Positions 43,723 to 51,640 of a stretch of 64,000 nucleotides of DNA are shown here, piece after piece. The notes beneath the pieces were generated by a model that worked only from the letters and a program-made list of their open reading frames with translations, did not search any database and had not been told where the DNA came from. Each line of letters opens with the position of its first letter. Position 1 is the first letter of the stretch. Made by a program: the position numbers and the translations under genes. Origin of the DNA: Brevundimonas sp. A19_0 (GTDB taxonomy: Bacteria; Pseudomonadota; Alphaproteobacteria; Caulobacterales; Caulobacteraceae); contig NZ_JAGHQP010000001.1 in the NCBI RefSeq assembly GCF_017744255.1, forward strand, positions 62,001 to 126,000, in the 5' to 3' direction.

Positions 43723-44271
43723 CTAGCCCTTCCTGGCCTTGAGGGCTTCCTGATGGGCGCGGATGCCCTGGGCGATCAGTTCGGCGGCCTCGCCGGCGTC
43801 GCCCCAGCGCTTGACGGCGGTTTCCTTGTTCTTCTCCAGGTCCTTGTAGCGGGTGAAGAAGTGCTGGATCTGGTCGATCATGATGGCCGGCAGCTGACGG
43901 TAGCTGGCGACGTCGGTGTAATAGGGGTGGAGCGCATCGACCGGCACGGCGAGGATCTTTTCGTCCATGCCCTTTTCGTCTTCCATGATCAGCACGCCGA
44001 TCGGGCGCGAGCGGATGACGCAGCCCGGCACCACCGGGGTCGGGTTCAGCACCAGCACATCACAGGGGTCGCCGTCGGCCGACAGGGTGTGGGGCACAAA
44101 GCCGTAGTTGGCCGGATAGTACATCGCCGTGTGCAGGAAGCGGTCGACGAACAGGGCGCCCGAGGCCTTGTCCATTTCATATTTGACCGGCAGGCCCCCT
44201 TGCGGGATTTCGATGATGACGTTCAGGTCCCACGGAGGGTTGGGGCCGACGGGGATGGCATCGATGTTCAT
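43723..44271 (-). CDS. ppa: Inorganic pyrophosphatase (family I)
   Basis: A 182-residue cytosolic enzyme that hydrolyses pyrophosphate and drives biosynthesis forward. I chose the ATG at 44271, which gives the MNIDAIPVGPNPP start usual in alphaproteobacteria; a longer frame to 44337 has no support. The signature DGDPCDVLV carries metal-binding aspartates, and VIIEIPQGG, KYEMDK and ALHPYY fit the family. Confidence 0.96.
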   Translation of the reverse strand: MNIDAIPVGPNPPWDLNVIIEIPQGGLPVKYEMDKASGALFVDRFLHTAMYYPANYGFVPHTLSADGDPCDVLVLNPTPVVPGCVIRSRPIGVLIMEDEKGMDEKILAVPVDALHPYYTDVASYRQLPAIMIDQIQHFFTRYKDLEKNKETAVKRWGDAGEAAELIAQGIRAHQEALKARKG

Positions 44272-44396
44272 GATGTCTATTGTGCACTTGCGAAACGGGG
44301 AGGCGGGCGTGATAGGCAAACCCGGGCCCGGTAGCAAGCGTTCCGCGCGGTATCGGGCGCGAAGCCACGGAGGCGACGGTGCAGGGAGCTGACGGC

Positions 44397-45107
44397 ATGA
44401 CCCCCTTCGACTGGGCGGCGCTGGTCCTGTTTGCCGTGTGCTGGCTGGGCTATGAGCCCGCCCTGAGGCTGCTGTCGCGGCGGTTCGGCACCCTGAACCA
44501 GGACATGCAGCTGGTGCGGCATATCTGGATGTCGGCCATGGTCCGCCGCGAGATCCGGCTGGTCGACAGCCAGCTGATGGGCCATTCGATCAATACGGCC
44601 TCGTTCTTTGCCTCGACCAATCTGCTGCTGATCGCGGCGGTGGCCGGCATATTGTTCGGGGGAGAGGCAGCCCTGCGGGGCTTTGCCGCCGTGGGGGCCG
44701 AGGCCGTGCCCCTGCCGCTGCTGGAAGGCAAGCTGGCGCTGATCCTGATCTGTCTGGTGCGCGGCCTGCTGGATTTCATCTGGTCGATCCGGCAGCTGAA
44801 CTACACGCTCGCGGTGATCGGGGCGGCGCCGGAAACCGACTCTCCCGAACGCGACATGCTGGGCCGGGCCGCCGGCGACCTGCTGAACCCGGCGCTGGCC
44901 TCGTTCAGCCAGGGGGTGCGGGCCTATTATTTCGCCCTGGCGGCCGCGGCCTGGTTGATGGGGCCGATGTGGCTGGCCCTTGGTGTGGTGGCGTCCTTCA
45001 GCCTGCTGATCTGGCGTCAGGAGGGTTCGCCCGCCGCCCGCGCCATTCGCCGGGTCCGCGCCGCACTGGAATCCGATTCCGGAAACCCCGCCCCGCCCCC
45101 GCAGTGA
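44397..45107 (+). CDS. DUF599 family membrane protein
   Basis: A 236-residue polytopic protein. The ATG at 44397 has GGGAG upstream; a GTG 18 bp earlier is an alternative. The family signature region NQDMQLVRHIWMSAMVRRE follows the first helix, then NTASFFASTNLLLIAAVAG, FIWSIRQLNYTL and GVRAYYFALAAAAWLMGP helices. DUF599 proteins have no known function. It is divergent from ppa. Confidence 0.86.
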   Translation: MTPFDWAALVLFAVCWLGYEPALRLLSRRFGTLNQDMQLVRHIWMSAMVRREIRLVDSQLMGHSINTASFFASTNLLLIAAVAGILFGGEAALRGFAAVGAEAVPLPLLEGKLALILICLVRGLLDFIWSIRQLNYTLAVIGAAPETDSPERDMLGRAAGDLLNPALASFSQGVRAYYFALAAAAWLMGPMWLALGVVASFSLLIWRQEGSPAARAIRRVRAALESDSGNPAPPPQ

Positions 45108-45217
45108 GTGAGCAGATGCGGCCGTTAATGGGACAGATTTTTGCGCTTAACCGGTTACATCGGGGAAAATGACCGTTCAGACGTTACATTTCGTGACGGG
45201 TGGTGAAAAATCGCCGC

Positions 45218-45246
45218 TTGACGGATTGTGCACCGCAACCTAACTT
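45218..45246 (+). promoter_or_regulatory. Candidate promoter of the small RNA
   Basis: TTGACG at 45218-45223 and TAACTT at 45241-45246 are separated by exactly 17 bp. Transcription would begin at about 45253, the first base of the first hairpin. Confidence 0.55.
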
Positions 45247-45252
45247 GACTGT

Positions 45253-45333
45253 GACGCCTTCGGGCGTCTTGCCCTTCCTGGGCGTTTCCTCCCTATAGAC
45301 TTTCATGCCGCGCCCCCGGGCGCGGCATTTTTT
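45253..45333 (+). ncRNA. Candidate small RNA with anti-Shine-Dalgarno tract
   Basis: An approximately 81-nt unit in the 238-bp gap between the DUF599 and amidohydrolase genes. Hairpin 1 is GACGCC-TTCG-GGCGTC (45253-45268) with a very stable tetraloop. Hairpin 2 is GCCC-TTCCT-GGGC (45271-45283). A single-stranded stretch with TTTCCTCCCT (45286-45295) follows, then a strong terminator ATGCCGCGCC-CCCG-GGCGCGGCAT with six Ts. No reading frame is present. CCUCC exposed between hairpins is typical of alphaproteobacterial small RNAs that block ribosome binding sites. Confidence 0.68.
45305..45333 (+). terminator. Strong Rho-independent terminator
   Basis: A perfect 10-bp stem with a CCCG loop is followed by TTTTTT. 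It ends the candidate small RNA and also lies 13 bp past the amidohydrolase stop on the other strand. Confidence 0.88.
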
Positions 45334-45345
45334 CTGTCCGAAGGA

Positions 45346-46227
45346 TCAGGAGACGAGACCGGGTGCCTCGCGCACCAGGCTGTCGATCAGCCGCTCCACC
45401 AATCCCTGACAGCGCGACCAGCCCGGGCCGGGCTCGATGCGGGCCTCGTCCAGATAGAGGGCGCGCGAAATCTCGATCTGCAGGGCATGGAAGCCCTCGG
45501 CCGGGCGGCCCCAGGTCTGGGTCGTCCAGCCGCCTGCATAGGGGTGGTTGAGGGCCACGCGCAGGCCCTCGCCGCCCAGCAGCGCCGCCACCCGCCGCGT
45601 AAGCGCCGTCGCACAGGCCGAACCATGCCGGTCGCCCAGCACCATCTGGGGGCCCACGGGCGAGGGCCGCCGGGCAGGACGGTTGAGGCCGGGCCCGGGC
45701 ATGGAGTGCCAGTCGATCAGGATCGCCATCCCATGGGCGGCATGCGCCGCCTGCATCAGGCGCGCGAGCTCGGCATGATAGGGCGCGTGGCCGGCCGCGA
45801 GGCGCGCCTCGACCTCGGCGCGGCCGAGGGGGCGGTCATAGAGGGGGCGGCCGTCCCCGGTCAGGCGCGGTACAACGCCATAGCCCGCGACGGCACGGGG
45901 CCCGCCGGCGGCCTCCGGCGGAAGGTCGGCGATCAGCGCCGGGTCGAGGTCGGCGGGATCCCGGTTGAGGTCCAGCCAGGCCCGGCCATGGGTGGCCAGC
46001 AGCAGGGGCACGCCGCGGGCGGGGGCGCTCTCGATCAGCCGGTCGACCAGGGCGTCCTCGGCACTGCGGATCGAGGCCCCGGACAGGGCCGGATCGAAAC
46101 CGGCCGAGGCAGGATAGTGGCGGCCCGAGTGGGGCGAGGCGAACACCAGCGGGCTGATCGCCCGGCCCGCCGCCGGGATCACCCGGAACGGGGGCTCGGT
46201 GCCCTGCTCACCCTCGCCTGCCGTCAT
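45346..46227 (-). CDS. N-formylglutamate amidohydrolase family protein
   Basis: A 293-residue protein from the ATG at 46227, which has GGAGGG 4 bases upstream. Zinc-site motifs of the family are FASPHSGRHYP near the start, THGRAWLDLNRDP, and IDWHSMPGPG. LNHPYAGGW and ALQIEISRALY complete the pattern. The reaction in histidine breakdown is N-formylglutamate to glutamate and formate, but no hut genes are here, so the true substrate may differ. It is divergent from cpdR. Confidence 0.9.
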   Translation of the reverse strand: MTAGEGEQGTEPPFRVIPAAGRAISPLVFASPHSGRHYPASAGFDPALSGASIRSAEDALVDRLIESAPARGVPLLLATHGRAWLDLNRDPADLDPALIADLPPEAAGGPRAVAGYGVVPRLTGDGRPLYDRPLGRAEVEARLAAGHAPYHAELARLMQAAHAAHGMAILIDWHSMPGPGLNRPARRPSPVGPQMVLGDRHGSACATALTRRVAALLGGEGLRVALNHPYAGGWTTQTWGRPAEGFHALQIEISRALYLDEARIEPGPGWSRCQGLVERLIDSLVREAPGLVS

Positions 46228-46364
46228 ACGCCCTCCCCCGGCCCGGCCGTGATTCCCTGTGGACACGGATCATTGATTTTCATGGCCGGTTTACGCTTGT
46301 CGCCTTAACCTTTTCCCGGGTTTAGTGAAACGGTCGTCCGGGTGGACGGCGTCGGGGACATTCG

Positions 46365-46721
46365 ATGGCACGCATTCTTCTGGCGGAAGACGACAGCTCG
46401 CTCCGGGGCTTCCTGACGCGGGCGCTGCAACGCGCGGGCCATGAGGTTGTCGACTGCGAGAACGGCGATGACGCCATCGACGCCCTGGACCAGGGCCCGT
46501 GGGACCTGCTGCTGACCGACATCGTCATGCCGGGCGCCGACGGGATCGAGGTGGCCCGCGTGGCCGCCGCCCGCCAGCCGGGCCTGCGCATCATGTTCAT
46601 CACCGGCTTTGCCGCCGTGGCCCTGACCGCCGCCCAGAGCACCCCCCAGGCCAAGGTGCTGTCGAAGCCCGTGCACCTGCGCGACCTGGTCGGCGAGGTC
46701 GAGAAAATGATCGCCGCTTAA
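46365..46721 (+). CDS. cpdR: Single-domain response regulator CpdR
   Basis: A 118-residue stand-alone receiver domain. The phosphoacceptor is Asp52 in LLLTDIVMPG. The acidic pocket is AEDD, the conserved Thr is in FITGFA, and the Lys is in VLSKPVHLRDL. In Caulobacter, unphosphorylated CpdR primes ClpXP to degrade cell-cycle proteins and is itself degraded via its Ala-Ala tail; this protein also ends in IAA. Length, tail and sequence fit CpdR rather than DivK. Confidence 0.9.
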   Translation: MARILLAEDDSSLRGFLTRALQRAGHEVVDCENGDDAIDALDQGPWDLLLTDIVMPGADGIEVARVAAARQPGLRIMFITGFAAVALTAAQSTPQAKVLSKPVHLRDLVGEVEKMIAA

Positions 46722-46724
46722 CGC

Positions 46725-46754
46725 TTGCAGTTTCAAGGCGAGCCGGGTTATACC
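46725..46754 (+). promoter_or_regulatory. Candidate tRNA-Val promoter
   Basis: TTGCAG at 46725-46730, an 18-bp spacer and TATACC at 46749-46754 lie about 36 bp before the tRNA. Confidence 0.5.
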
Positions 46755-46796
46755 GCGCGCCTTCCCGCCCCGGGGATGCCCCAGGGCCGTCACGGC

Positions 46797-46871
<75 letters not shown>

Positions 46872-46941
46872 TTCTCCCTCCCGAACAAATCACCGCTTTC
46901 GCGCCCCCCCCTTGCGGGCCGAGGTCGGTTTGCAGGCAGCA

Positions 46942-46971
46942 AAAGGCCGGCCCGGGTGAGCGGGCCGGCCT
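46942..46971 (-). terminator. Terminator of the cydABX operon
   Basis: A perfect 12-bp stem AAGGCCGGCCCG/CGGGCCGGCCTT with a 6-nt loop lies 21 bp past the cydX stop. On the minus strand it is followed by TTTTGC. Confidence 0.85.
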
Positions 46972-46991
46972 TGTCGTTTCAGGGCGTCAGA

Positions 46992-47138
46992 TCAGGTCGG
47001 GTCGCCCTGGTCTTCGGGACCGGGCACCGACTCGCCGGCGTCGCCCTCGTCGAACAGGCGGAACTCGTGCCAGAGGCCGTTCAGCACGCCGAAGCCGACG
47101 GCGAGGCCGAGGCCGAGGATCCAGGTAAAATACCACAT
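46992..47138 (-). CDS. cydX: Cytochrome bd oxidase small subunit CydX
   Basis: A 48-residue protein starting MWYFTWILGLGLAVGFGVLN, the standard CydX pattern: a single membrane helix with a conserved Trp-Tyr N-terminus and a GLWHE motif, then an acidic hydrophilic tail. CydX stabilises the haem site of the bd oxidase. The gene lies 17 bp after cydB in the same operon and ends before a terminator. Confidence 0.93.
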   Translation of the reverse strand: MWYFTWILGLGLAVGFGVLNGLWHEFRLFDEGDAGESVPGPEDQGDPT

Positions 47139-47155
47139 GGTTCAGGCCTTTCGGG

Positions 47156-48304
47156 TCAGTAGAGGTCGGGGTTGGTGGACAGGGCGGCGGTCGTCGAGCG
47201 GCCCCACAGCACCCGGTAGACCCAGGCGGTATAGAGCAGCACCAGCGGCAGGAAGACGATCGTCACCAGCAGCATGATGAACAGCGTCAGATGGCTGGAG
47301 GAGGCGTTCCAGACGGTCAGGCTGGAGGACGGATCGATCGAGCTGGGCAGGATGAAGGGGAACATCGACAGGCCGACCGTGGAGATGATCCCGACCGCGC
47401 CCAGCGAGGAGCCGAGGAAGCCCAGCGGCTCGGACCGGCGCCACAGGCCCAGCAGGGCCGCCGCCGTGCCGAGGAATCCGAGCGCCGGGGCGATCATCAT
47501 CCAGGGATAGCGGGCATAGTTGTCCATCCAGGCGCCGCCGGCCGCCTCGACCGTGGTGCGCAGCGGGTTGGAGAAGCCGTTGGGATCGACCGTGCCGACG
47601 ATGCGGAAGCCGAGGTCGCCGAAGGCCACCCACAGGCCACCCACCGCGAAGAGCACCAGACCCAACAGGCCCGCGACCGTGCCGATGGCGAAGGCGCGCT
47701 TCTGCACCGGGCCGCGCTCGGCCTTGAGGCCCAGCCAGGTGGCGCCGTGCAGGACCAGCATGGTCACCGACAACAGGCCGCACAGCAGGCTGAAGGGGGT
47801 GAACAGGCCCAGCAGGGTGCCGTCATAGAAGGCCCGCAGCTCGCTGTTGAGACGGAAGGGGGCACCGATCAGGACGTTGCCGACGGCCACGCCGAACACC
47901 AGGGCCGGAACGAAGCCACCGACGAACAGCGCCCAGTCCCACATCGACCGCCAGCCGGCCGAGGGCCGCTTGGAGCGGTATTTAAAGGCCACGGGCCTGA
48001 GTATCAGGGCCGACAGGACCAGGAACATGGCCAGGTAGAAGCCCGAGAAGCTGACGGCATAGACGAAGGGCCAGGCGGCGAAGATGGCGCCGCCGCCGAG
48101 GATGAACCAGACCTGGTTACCTTCCCAGGTGGCGCCGACGGTGTTGATCACCATGCGGCGTTCCTTGTCCGTCTTTGCGACGAACGGCAGGAGGGCACCC
48201 ACGCCGAGGTCGAAGCCGTCCGTGAGGGTGAAGGCGATCAGCAGCACCCCCAGCAGGCCCCACCAGATGACGCGGAGGGTAGCGAAGTCGAGAGGCAGTT
48301 CCAT
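47156..48304 (-). CDS. cydB: Cytochrome bd ubiquinol oxidase subunit II
   Basis: A 382-residue polytopic subunit of the high-affinity terminal oxidase. About nine helices are visible, with family motifs WWGLLGVLLIAFTLTDGFDLGVG at the start (given here only as a region), GATWEGNQVWFILGGG and FPFILPSS. It forms a heterodimer with CydA and does not bind haem. It lies 26 bp after cydA. The oxidase supports respiration at low oxygen and resists cyanide and nitric oxide. Confidence 0.95.
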   Translation of the reverse strand: MELPLDFATLRVIWWGLLGVLLIAFTLTDGFDLGVGALLPFVAKTDKERRMVINTVGATWEGNQVWFILGGGAIFAAWPFVYAVSFSGFYLAMFLVLSALILRPVAFKYRSKRPSAGWRSMWDWALFVGGFVPALVFGVAVGNVLIGAPFRLNSELRAFYDGTLLGLFTPFSLLCGLLSVTMLVLHGATWLGLKAERGPVQKRAFAIGTVAGLLGLVLFAVGGLWVAFGDLGFRIVGTVDPNGFSNPLRTTVEAAGGAWMDNYARYPWMMIAPALGFLGTAAALLGLWRRSEPLGFLGSSLGAVGIISTVGLSMFPFILPSSIDPSSSLTVWNASSSHLTLFIMLLVTIVFLPLVLLYTAWVYRVLWGRSTTAALSTNPDLY

Positions 48305-48330
48305 GATGGATCTCCGGGTCAGACAGGATG

Positions 48331-49905
48331 TCAGGCAGTGGCGGGTTCGGTTTCACCGGCAGGGGCGCCGGGCTCGGACGCGAGGTCCGGGCTGGAGAAG
48401 GGCCCCTTGCTGATGGTGCGCAGGATCAGGCCCACCTCGACCACGGCCAGGGCGCCGTACAGGACGGTGAAGCCGATGATGGTGCCCCACAGCTGCGGGA
48501 CGGTCAGGCTGGAGGCGCCAAGGAAGGTCGGCAGGACGCCTTCCACTGCCCAGGGCTGACGGCCCACCTCGGCCACGATCCAGCCCAGCTCGGCCGCGAT
48601 CCACGGCAGGGGGATGGCCAGCACGGCCAGCCGCAGGAACCAGCGGGTGTCGTGCTTGCGCAGGGTGCACAGGATGAAGGCCGTCGCGAACAGGCCGATC
48701 ATCAGGAAGCCGATCCCCGCCATGAAGCGGAAGGTCCAGAACATGACCGGGACGTTGGGCACGGTCGCCCAGGCGGCGTCGCGGATCTGCTCGGGCGTGG
48801 CGTCACGCGGATCCTCGACGAAGCGGCGCAGCATCAGGCCATAGCCGAGGTCGTTGCGATGGGCCTCGAAGGCGCCGCGGGCTGCGGGGTCCTCGGGATT
48901 GGCCTTGATGCGTTCGAGCGCGTCATAGGCCTGGACCCCGGATTCGATGCGGGTCTCGGCGACGGCGACCAGCGGCAGGATGCCCTCGACCTGACCGGTC
49001 AGGCTGCGGGTCGAGATCAGGCCCAGGACGTAGGGAATCTTGATCTCATAGTGGGTCTTGTGGTCGGTCATATTGGGCAGGCCGACGGCAGTCAGGCCGG
49101 CGGGGGCCGGTTCGGTCTCCCACATGGCCTCAATGGCGGCGAGCTTCATTTTCTGGTTGTCGGTCAGGGCGTAACCGCTCTCGTCACCCAGCACGACGAC
49201 AGACAGGGAGGACGCCAGACCGAAGGCGGCGGCGACCGTCATGGAGCGCTTGGCGAAGCCGATGTGACGGCCCTTCAGCAGATACCAGGCCGAGACGCCC
49301 AGCACGAAGACTGAGGCGATCACATAGCCGGCGGAGACGGTGTGCACGAACTTGGCCTGGGCCACCGGGTTGAACAGCACGGCCATGAAGTCGGTGACTT
49401 CCATCCGCATGGTGTCGGGATTGAAGTCGGCACCGACCGGGTTCTGCATCCAGCCGTTGGCGATCAGGATCCACAGGGCCGACAGATTGGTGCCGAGCGC
49501 CACGAGGAAGGTCACGAACAGGTGGGCGTGCGGCTTGAGCTTGTCCCAGCCAAAGAACATCAGCCCGACGAAGGTGGCCTCGAGGAAGAAGGCCATCAGG
49601 CCCTCGATCGCCAGGGGCGCCCCGAAGATGTCGCCGACGTAGTGGCTGTAATAGCTCCAGTTCATGCCGAACTGGAATTCCATGGTCAGGCCGGTGGCGA
49701 CGCCGAGCACGAAGTTGATGCCGAACAGGGTGCCCCAGAAGCGGGTGATGGTCCGCCAGATGGGCCGGCGGGTCATCACATAGATCGACTCCATGATGAC
49801 CAGCATGAAGCTGAGCCCCAGCGTCAGGGGCACAAACAGGAAGTGGTAAAGCGCCGTCAGTGCGAACTGAAGGCGGGATAGATCAACGACCGCCAGATCG
49901 ATCAT
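48331..49905 (-). CDS. cydA: Cytochrome bd ubiquinol oxidase subunit I
   Basis: The 524-residue subunit carries haems b558, b595 and d. The ATG at 49905 has GGGAG 11 bases upstream; a GTG four codons earlier sits on top of that site. Family motifs are LSRLQFALTALYHFLFVPL with the haem His, GFGMNW-like FQFGMNWSYYSHYVGD, FFLEATFVGLMFFGW and GRQPW. The Q-loop seems of the short or intermediate type. First gene of the operon with cydB and cydX. Confidence 0.95.
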   Translation of the reverse strand: MIDLAVVDLSRLQFALTALYHFLFVPLTLGLSFMLVIMESIYVMTRRPIWRTITRFWGTLFGINFVLGVATGLTMEFQFGMNWSYYSHYVGDIFGAPLAIEGLMAFFLEATFVGLMFFGWDKLKPHAHLFVTFLVALGTNLSALWILIANGWMQNPVGADFNPDTMRMEVTDFMAVLFNPVAQAKFVHTVSAGYVIASVFVLGVSAWYLLKGRHIGFAKRSMTVAAAFGLASSLSVVVLGDESGYALTDNQKMKLAAIEAMWETEPAPAGLTAVGLPNMTDHKTHYEIKIPYVLGLISTRSLTGQVEGILPLVAVAETRIESGVQAYDALERIKANPEDPAARGAFEAHRNDLGYGLMLRRFVEDPRDATPEQIRDAAWATVPNVPVMFWTFRFMAGIGFLMIGLFATAFILCTLRKHDTRWFLRLAVLAIPLPWIAAELGWIVAEVGRQPWAVEGVLPTFLGASSLTVPQLWGTIIGFTVLYGALAVVEVGLILRTISKGPFSSPDLASEPGAPAGETEPATA

Positions 49906-49986
49906 GGAACCAAGCACTCCCTATAGCTGTCATGGCCGGAATGGCCGGGTGCGGGATGGCCGTAGGACAGTGACCCGAGTCGCGCC

Positions 49987-50000
49987 TTGATCTGGATCAA
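49987..50000. promoter_or_regulatory. Perfect FNR box between cydA and cydD
   Basis: TTGATCTGGATCAA matches the FNR consensus TTGAT-N4-ATCAA exactly. On the plus strand TATAGA at 50024-50029 would put the cydD start point at about 50036, with the box centred near -42, the class II activator position. On the minus strand the box is 82 bp from cydA. Confidence 0.88.
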
Positions 50001-50035
50001 GGGCCGGACGGGCCGGAATTCTGTATAGAGCGCGC

Positions 50036-51640
50036 GTGACCTCCTCGGCCCCCTCCCCCACCCACCTGCGACACTGGCTGCGCGACACCGCGCGGCCGGA
50101 AAGACGGGCACTGGGGATGGCCGCGCTGATGACAACGGCGGATGTGCTGCCGGCGGTCGGCTTTGCAGCAGGACTGGCCCTGACGCTGACGGCCTGGCCC
50201 GACCGGACAAGCTCGATCCTCATGGGGATCGTCATCATGCTGGCGGCGCTGGCGGTGCGGGGGCTGTTGTCGCAACGGGCCCTGACAACGGCCGCGGGCG
50301 CCGCCGCCCGGATCAAGGGCGCCGTGCGGCGCGGCGTGGTCACGGACCTGTTCTCCGGGCGCCGGTCGTCGGAAACCGGATTGATCGCCGCTGTCGAGGG
50401 GGTGGAGCGGCTGGACGGCCATTATGCGCGGTTTGAGCCCGCCCGCATGGCAGCGGTCATGGGGCCGATCGTGGTGCTGGCGGCCATTGCGCTGGCCAGT
50501 CCGGTCTCGGCCCTGATCCTGACCGCGACCCTGATCCCGTTCGCATTCGGCATGTGGCTGGCCGGAACCGCGGCGGCGGCGGAGAGCCGCACCCAGTTCG
50601 CGGCGCTGGAGCGCCTGTCCGGCCTGTTCCTCGATCGCATCCGGGCCCTGCCGGCGGTGGCGGCCTTCGAGGCCACGGGGACGGTGGTCGGTGACGTCCA
50701 GCGCGCCTCGGACGGGCTGGCAGCGCGGACCGGCAAGGTGCTGCGCATCGCCTTTCTGTCGTCGGGAATTCTGGAGTTCTTCTCGGCCCTGTCGGTGGCC
50801 CTGGTCGCCGTCTATTGCGGGTTTCAGCTGCTGGGCCTGATGCCGGTGCCGATCCCCGAGCCGCTGGATCTGGGGCGGGCGGTCTTCGCCCTGGTGCTGG
50901 CACCCGAAGTCTATGCGCCGCTGCGCCGGATGGCCGCCGCCTATCACGACCGGCAGGCCGCCGAGGCCGTGGTGCCGACACTGGAGCGAACGCCTGTGCC
51001 GCCGGCCCTGCCCACGCCGCGGCTGGCCCGCAGCCCCGCCCTGAAGTTCCACAAGGTCAGCATCGCCTATGACGGGGCGCCGCCGGTGATCCCGGACTTT
51101 GACCTTGAGGTGCGGCCCGGACAGGTGATCGCCCTGACCGGGGCCAGCGGGACCGGCAAGAGCAGCCTGCTGCATCTGTTCCTCGGCCTGTCGCCGCTGA
51201 CCGGGGGCGAGGTCGAGGTCGACGGCCACCGCCTGTCGCACACGGGCGACTGGTGCGGACAGGTCGGCTGGATGGGTCAGGCGACGGTCGTGGTGCCGGG
51301 TACGCTCGCGGAGAACATCGCCCTGTCGCAGCCCGAGGCCCCGCGCGAGCTGATCGCGGCCATGGCTGAACAGGCAGGCCTGTCGCTGGACCTCGACCGG
51401 CCCATCGACGGGCGCGGCGGCGGTCTGTCGGGCGGCGAGCGACGGCGGCTGGCGCTGGCGCGGGCCATGTTGAAGCAGGCGCCGCTGTTGCTGCTGGACG
51501 AGCCGACCGCCCATCTGGACGCGGCGGCCGAGGAAGCCCTGATCCCGGCGCTGGCCGCGGCGACGCGCGGGCGGACCTGCCTGATCGCCACCCATTCGCG
51601 GGCGGTCATGGCGCTGGCCGACCGCGTGGTGGCGCTGTGA
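50036..51640 (+). CDS. cydD: Cysteine/glutathione ABC exporter subunit CydD
   Basis: A 534-residue half-transporter needed for assembly of cytochrome bd: CydDC exports thiols to the periplasm. A membrane domain of about six helices occupies residues 1-310, then an ATPase domain with Walker A GASGTGKSS, signature LSGGERRRLALARAM and Walker B LLLLDEPTAHLD. The start is GTG at 50036 with no Shine-Dalgarno. The -10 box position suggests the transcript may begin at this codon. It overlaps cydC by 4 bp. Confidence 0.92.
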   Translation: MTSSAPSPTHLRHWLRDTARPERRALGMAALMTTADVLPAVGFAAGLALTLTAWPDRTSSILMGIVIMLAALAVRGLLSQRALTTAAGAAARIKGAVRRGVVTDLFSGRRSSETGLIAAVEGVERLDGHYARFEPARMAAVMGPIVVLAAIALASPVSALILTATLIPFAFGMWLAGTAAAAESRTQFAALERLSGLFLDRIRALPAVAAFEATGTVVGDVQRASDGLAARTGKVLRIAFLSSGILEFFSALSVALVAVYCGFQLLGLMPVPIPEPLDLGRAVFALVLAPEVYAPLRRMAAAYHDRQAAEAVVPTLERTPVPPALPTPRLARSPALKFHKVSIAYDGAPPVIPDFDLEVRPGQVIALTGASGTGKSSLLHLFLGLSPLTGGEVEVDGHRLSHTGDWCGQVGWMGQATVVVPGTLAENIALSQPEAPRELIAAMAEQAGLSLDLDRPIDGRGGGLSGGERRRLALARAMLKQAPLLLLDEPTAHLDAAAEEALIPALAAATRGRTCLIATHSRAVMALADRVVAL

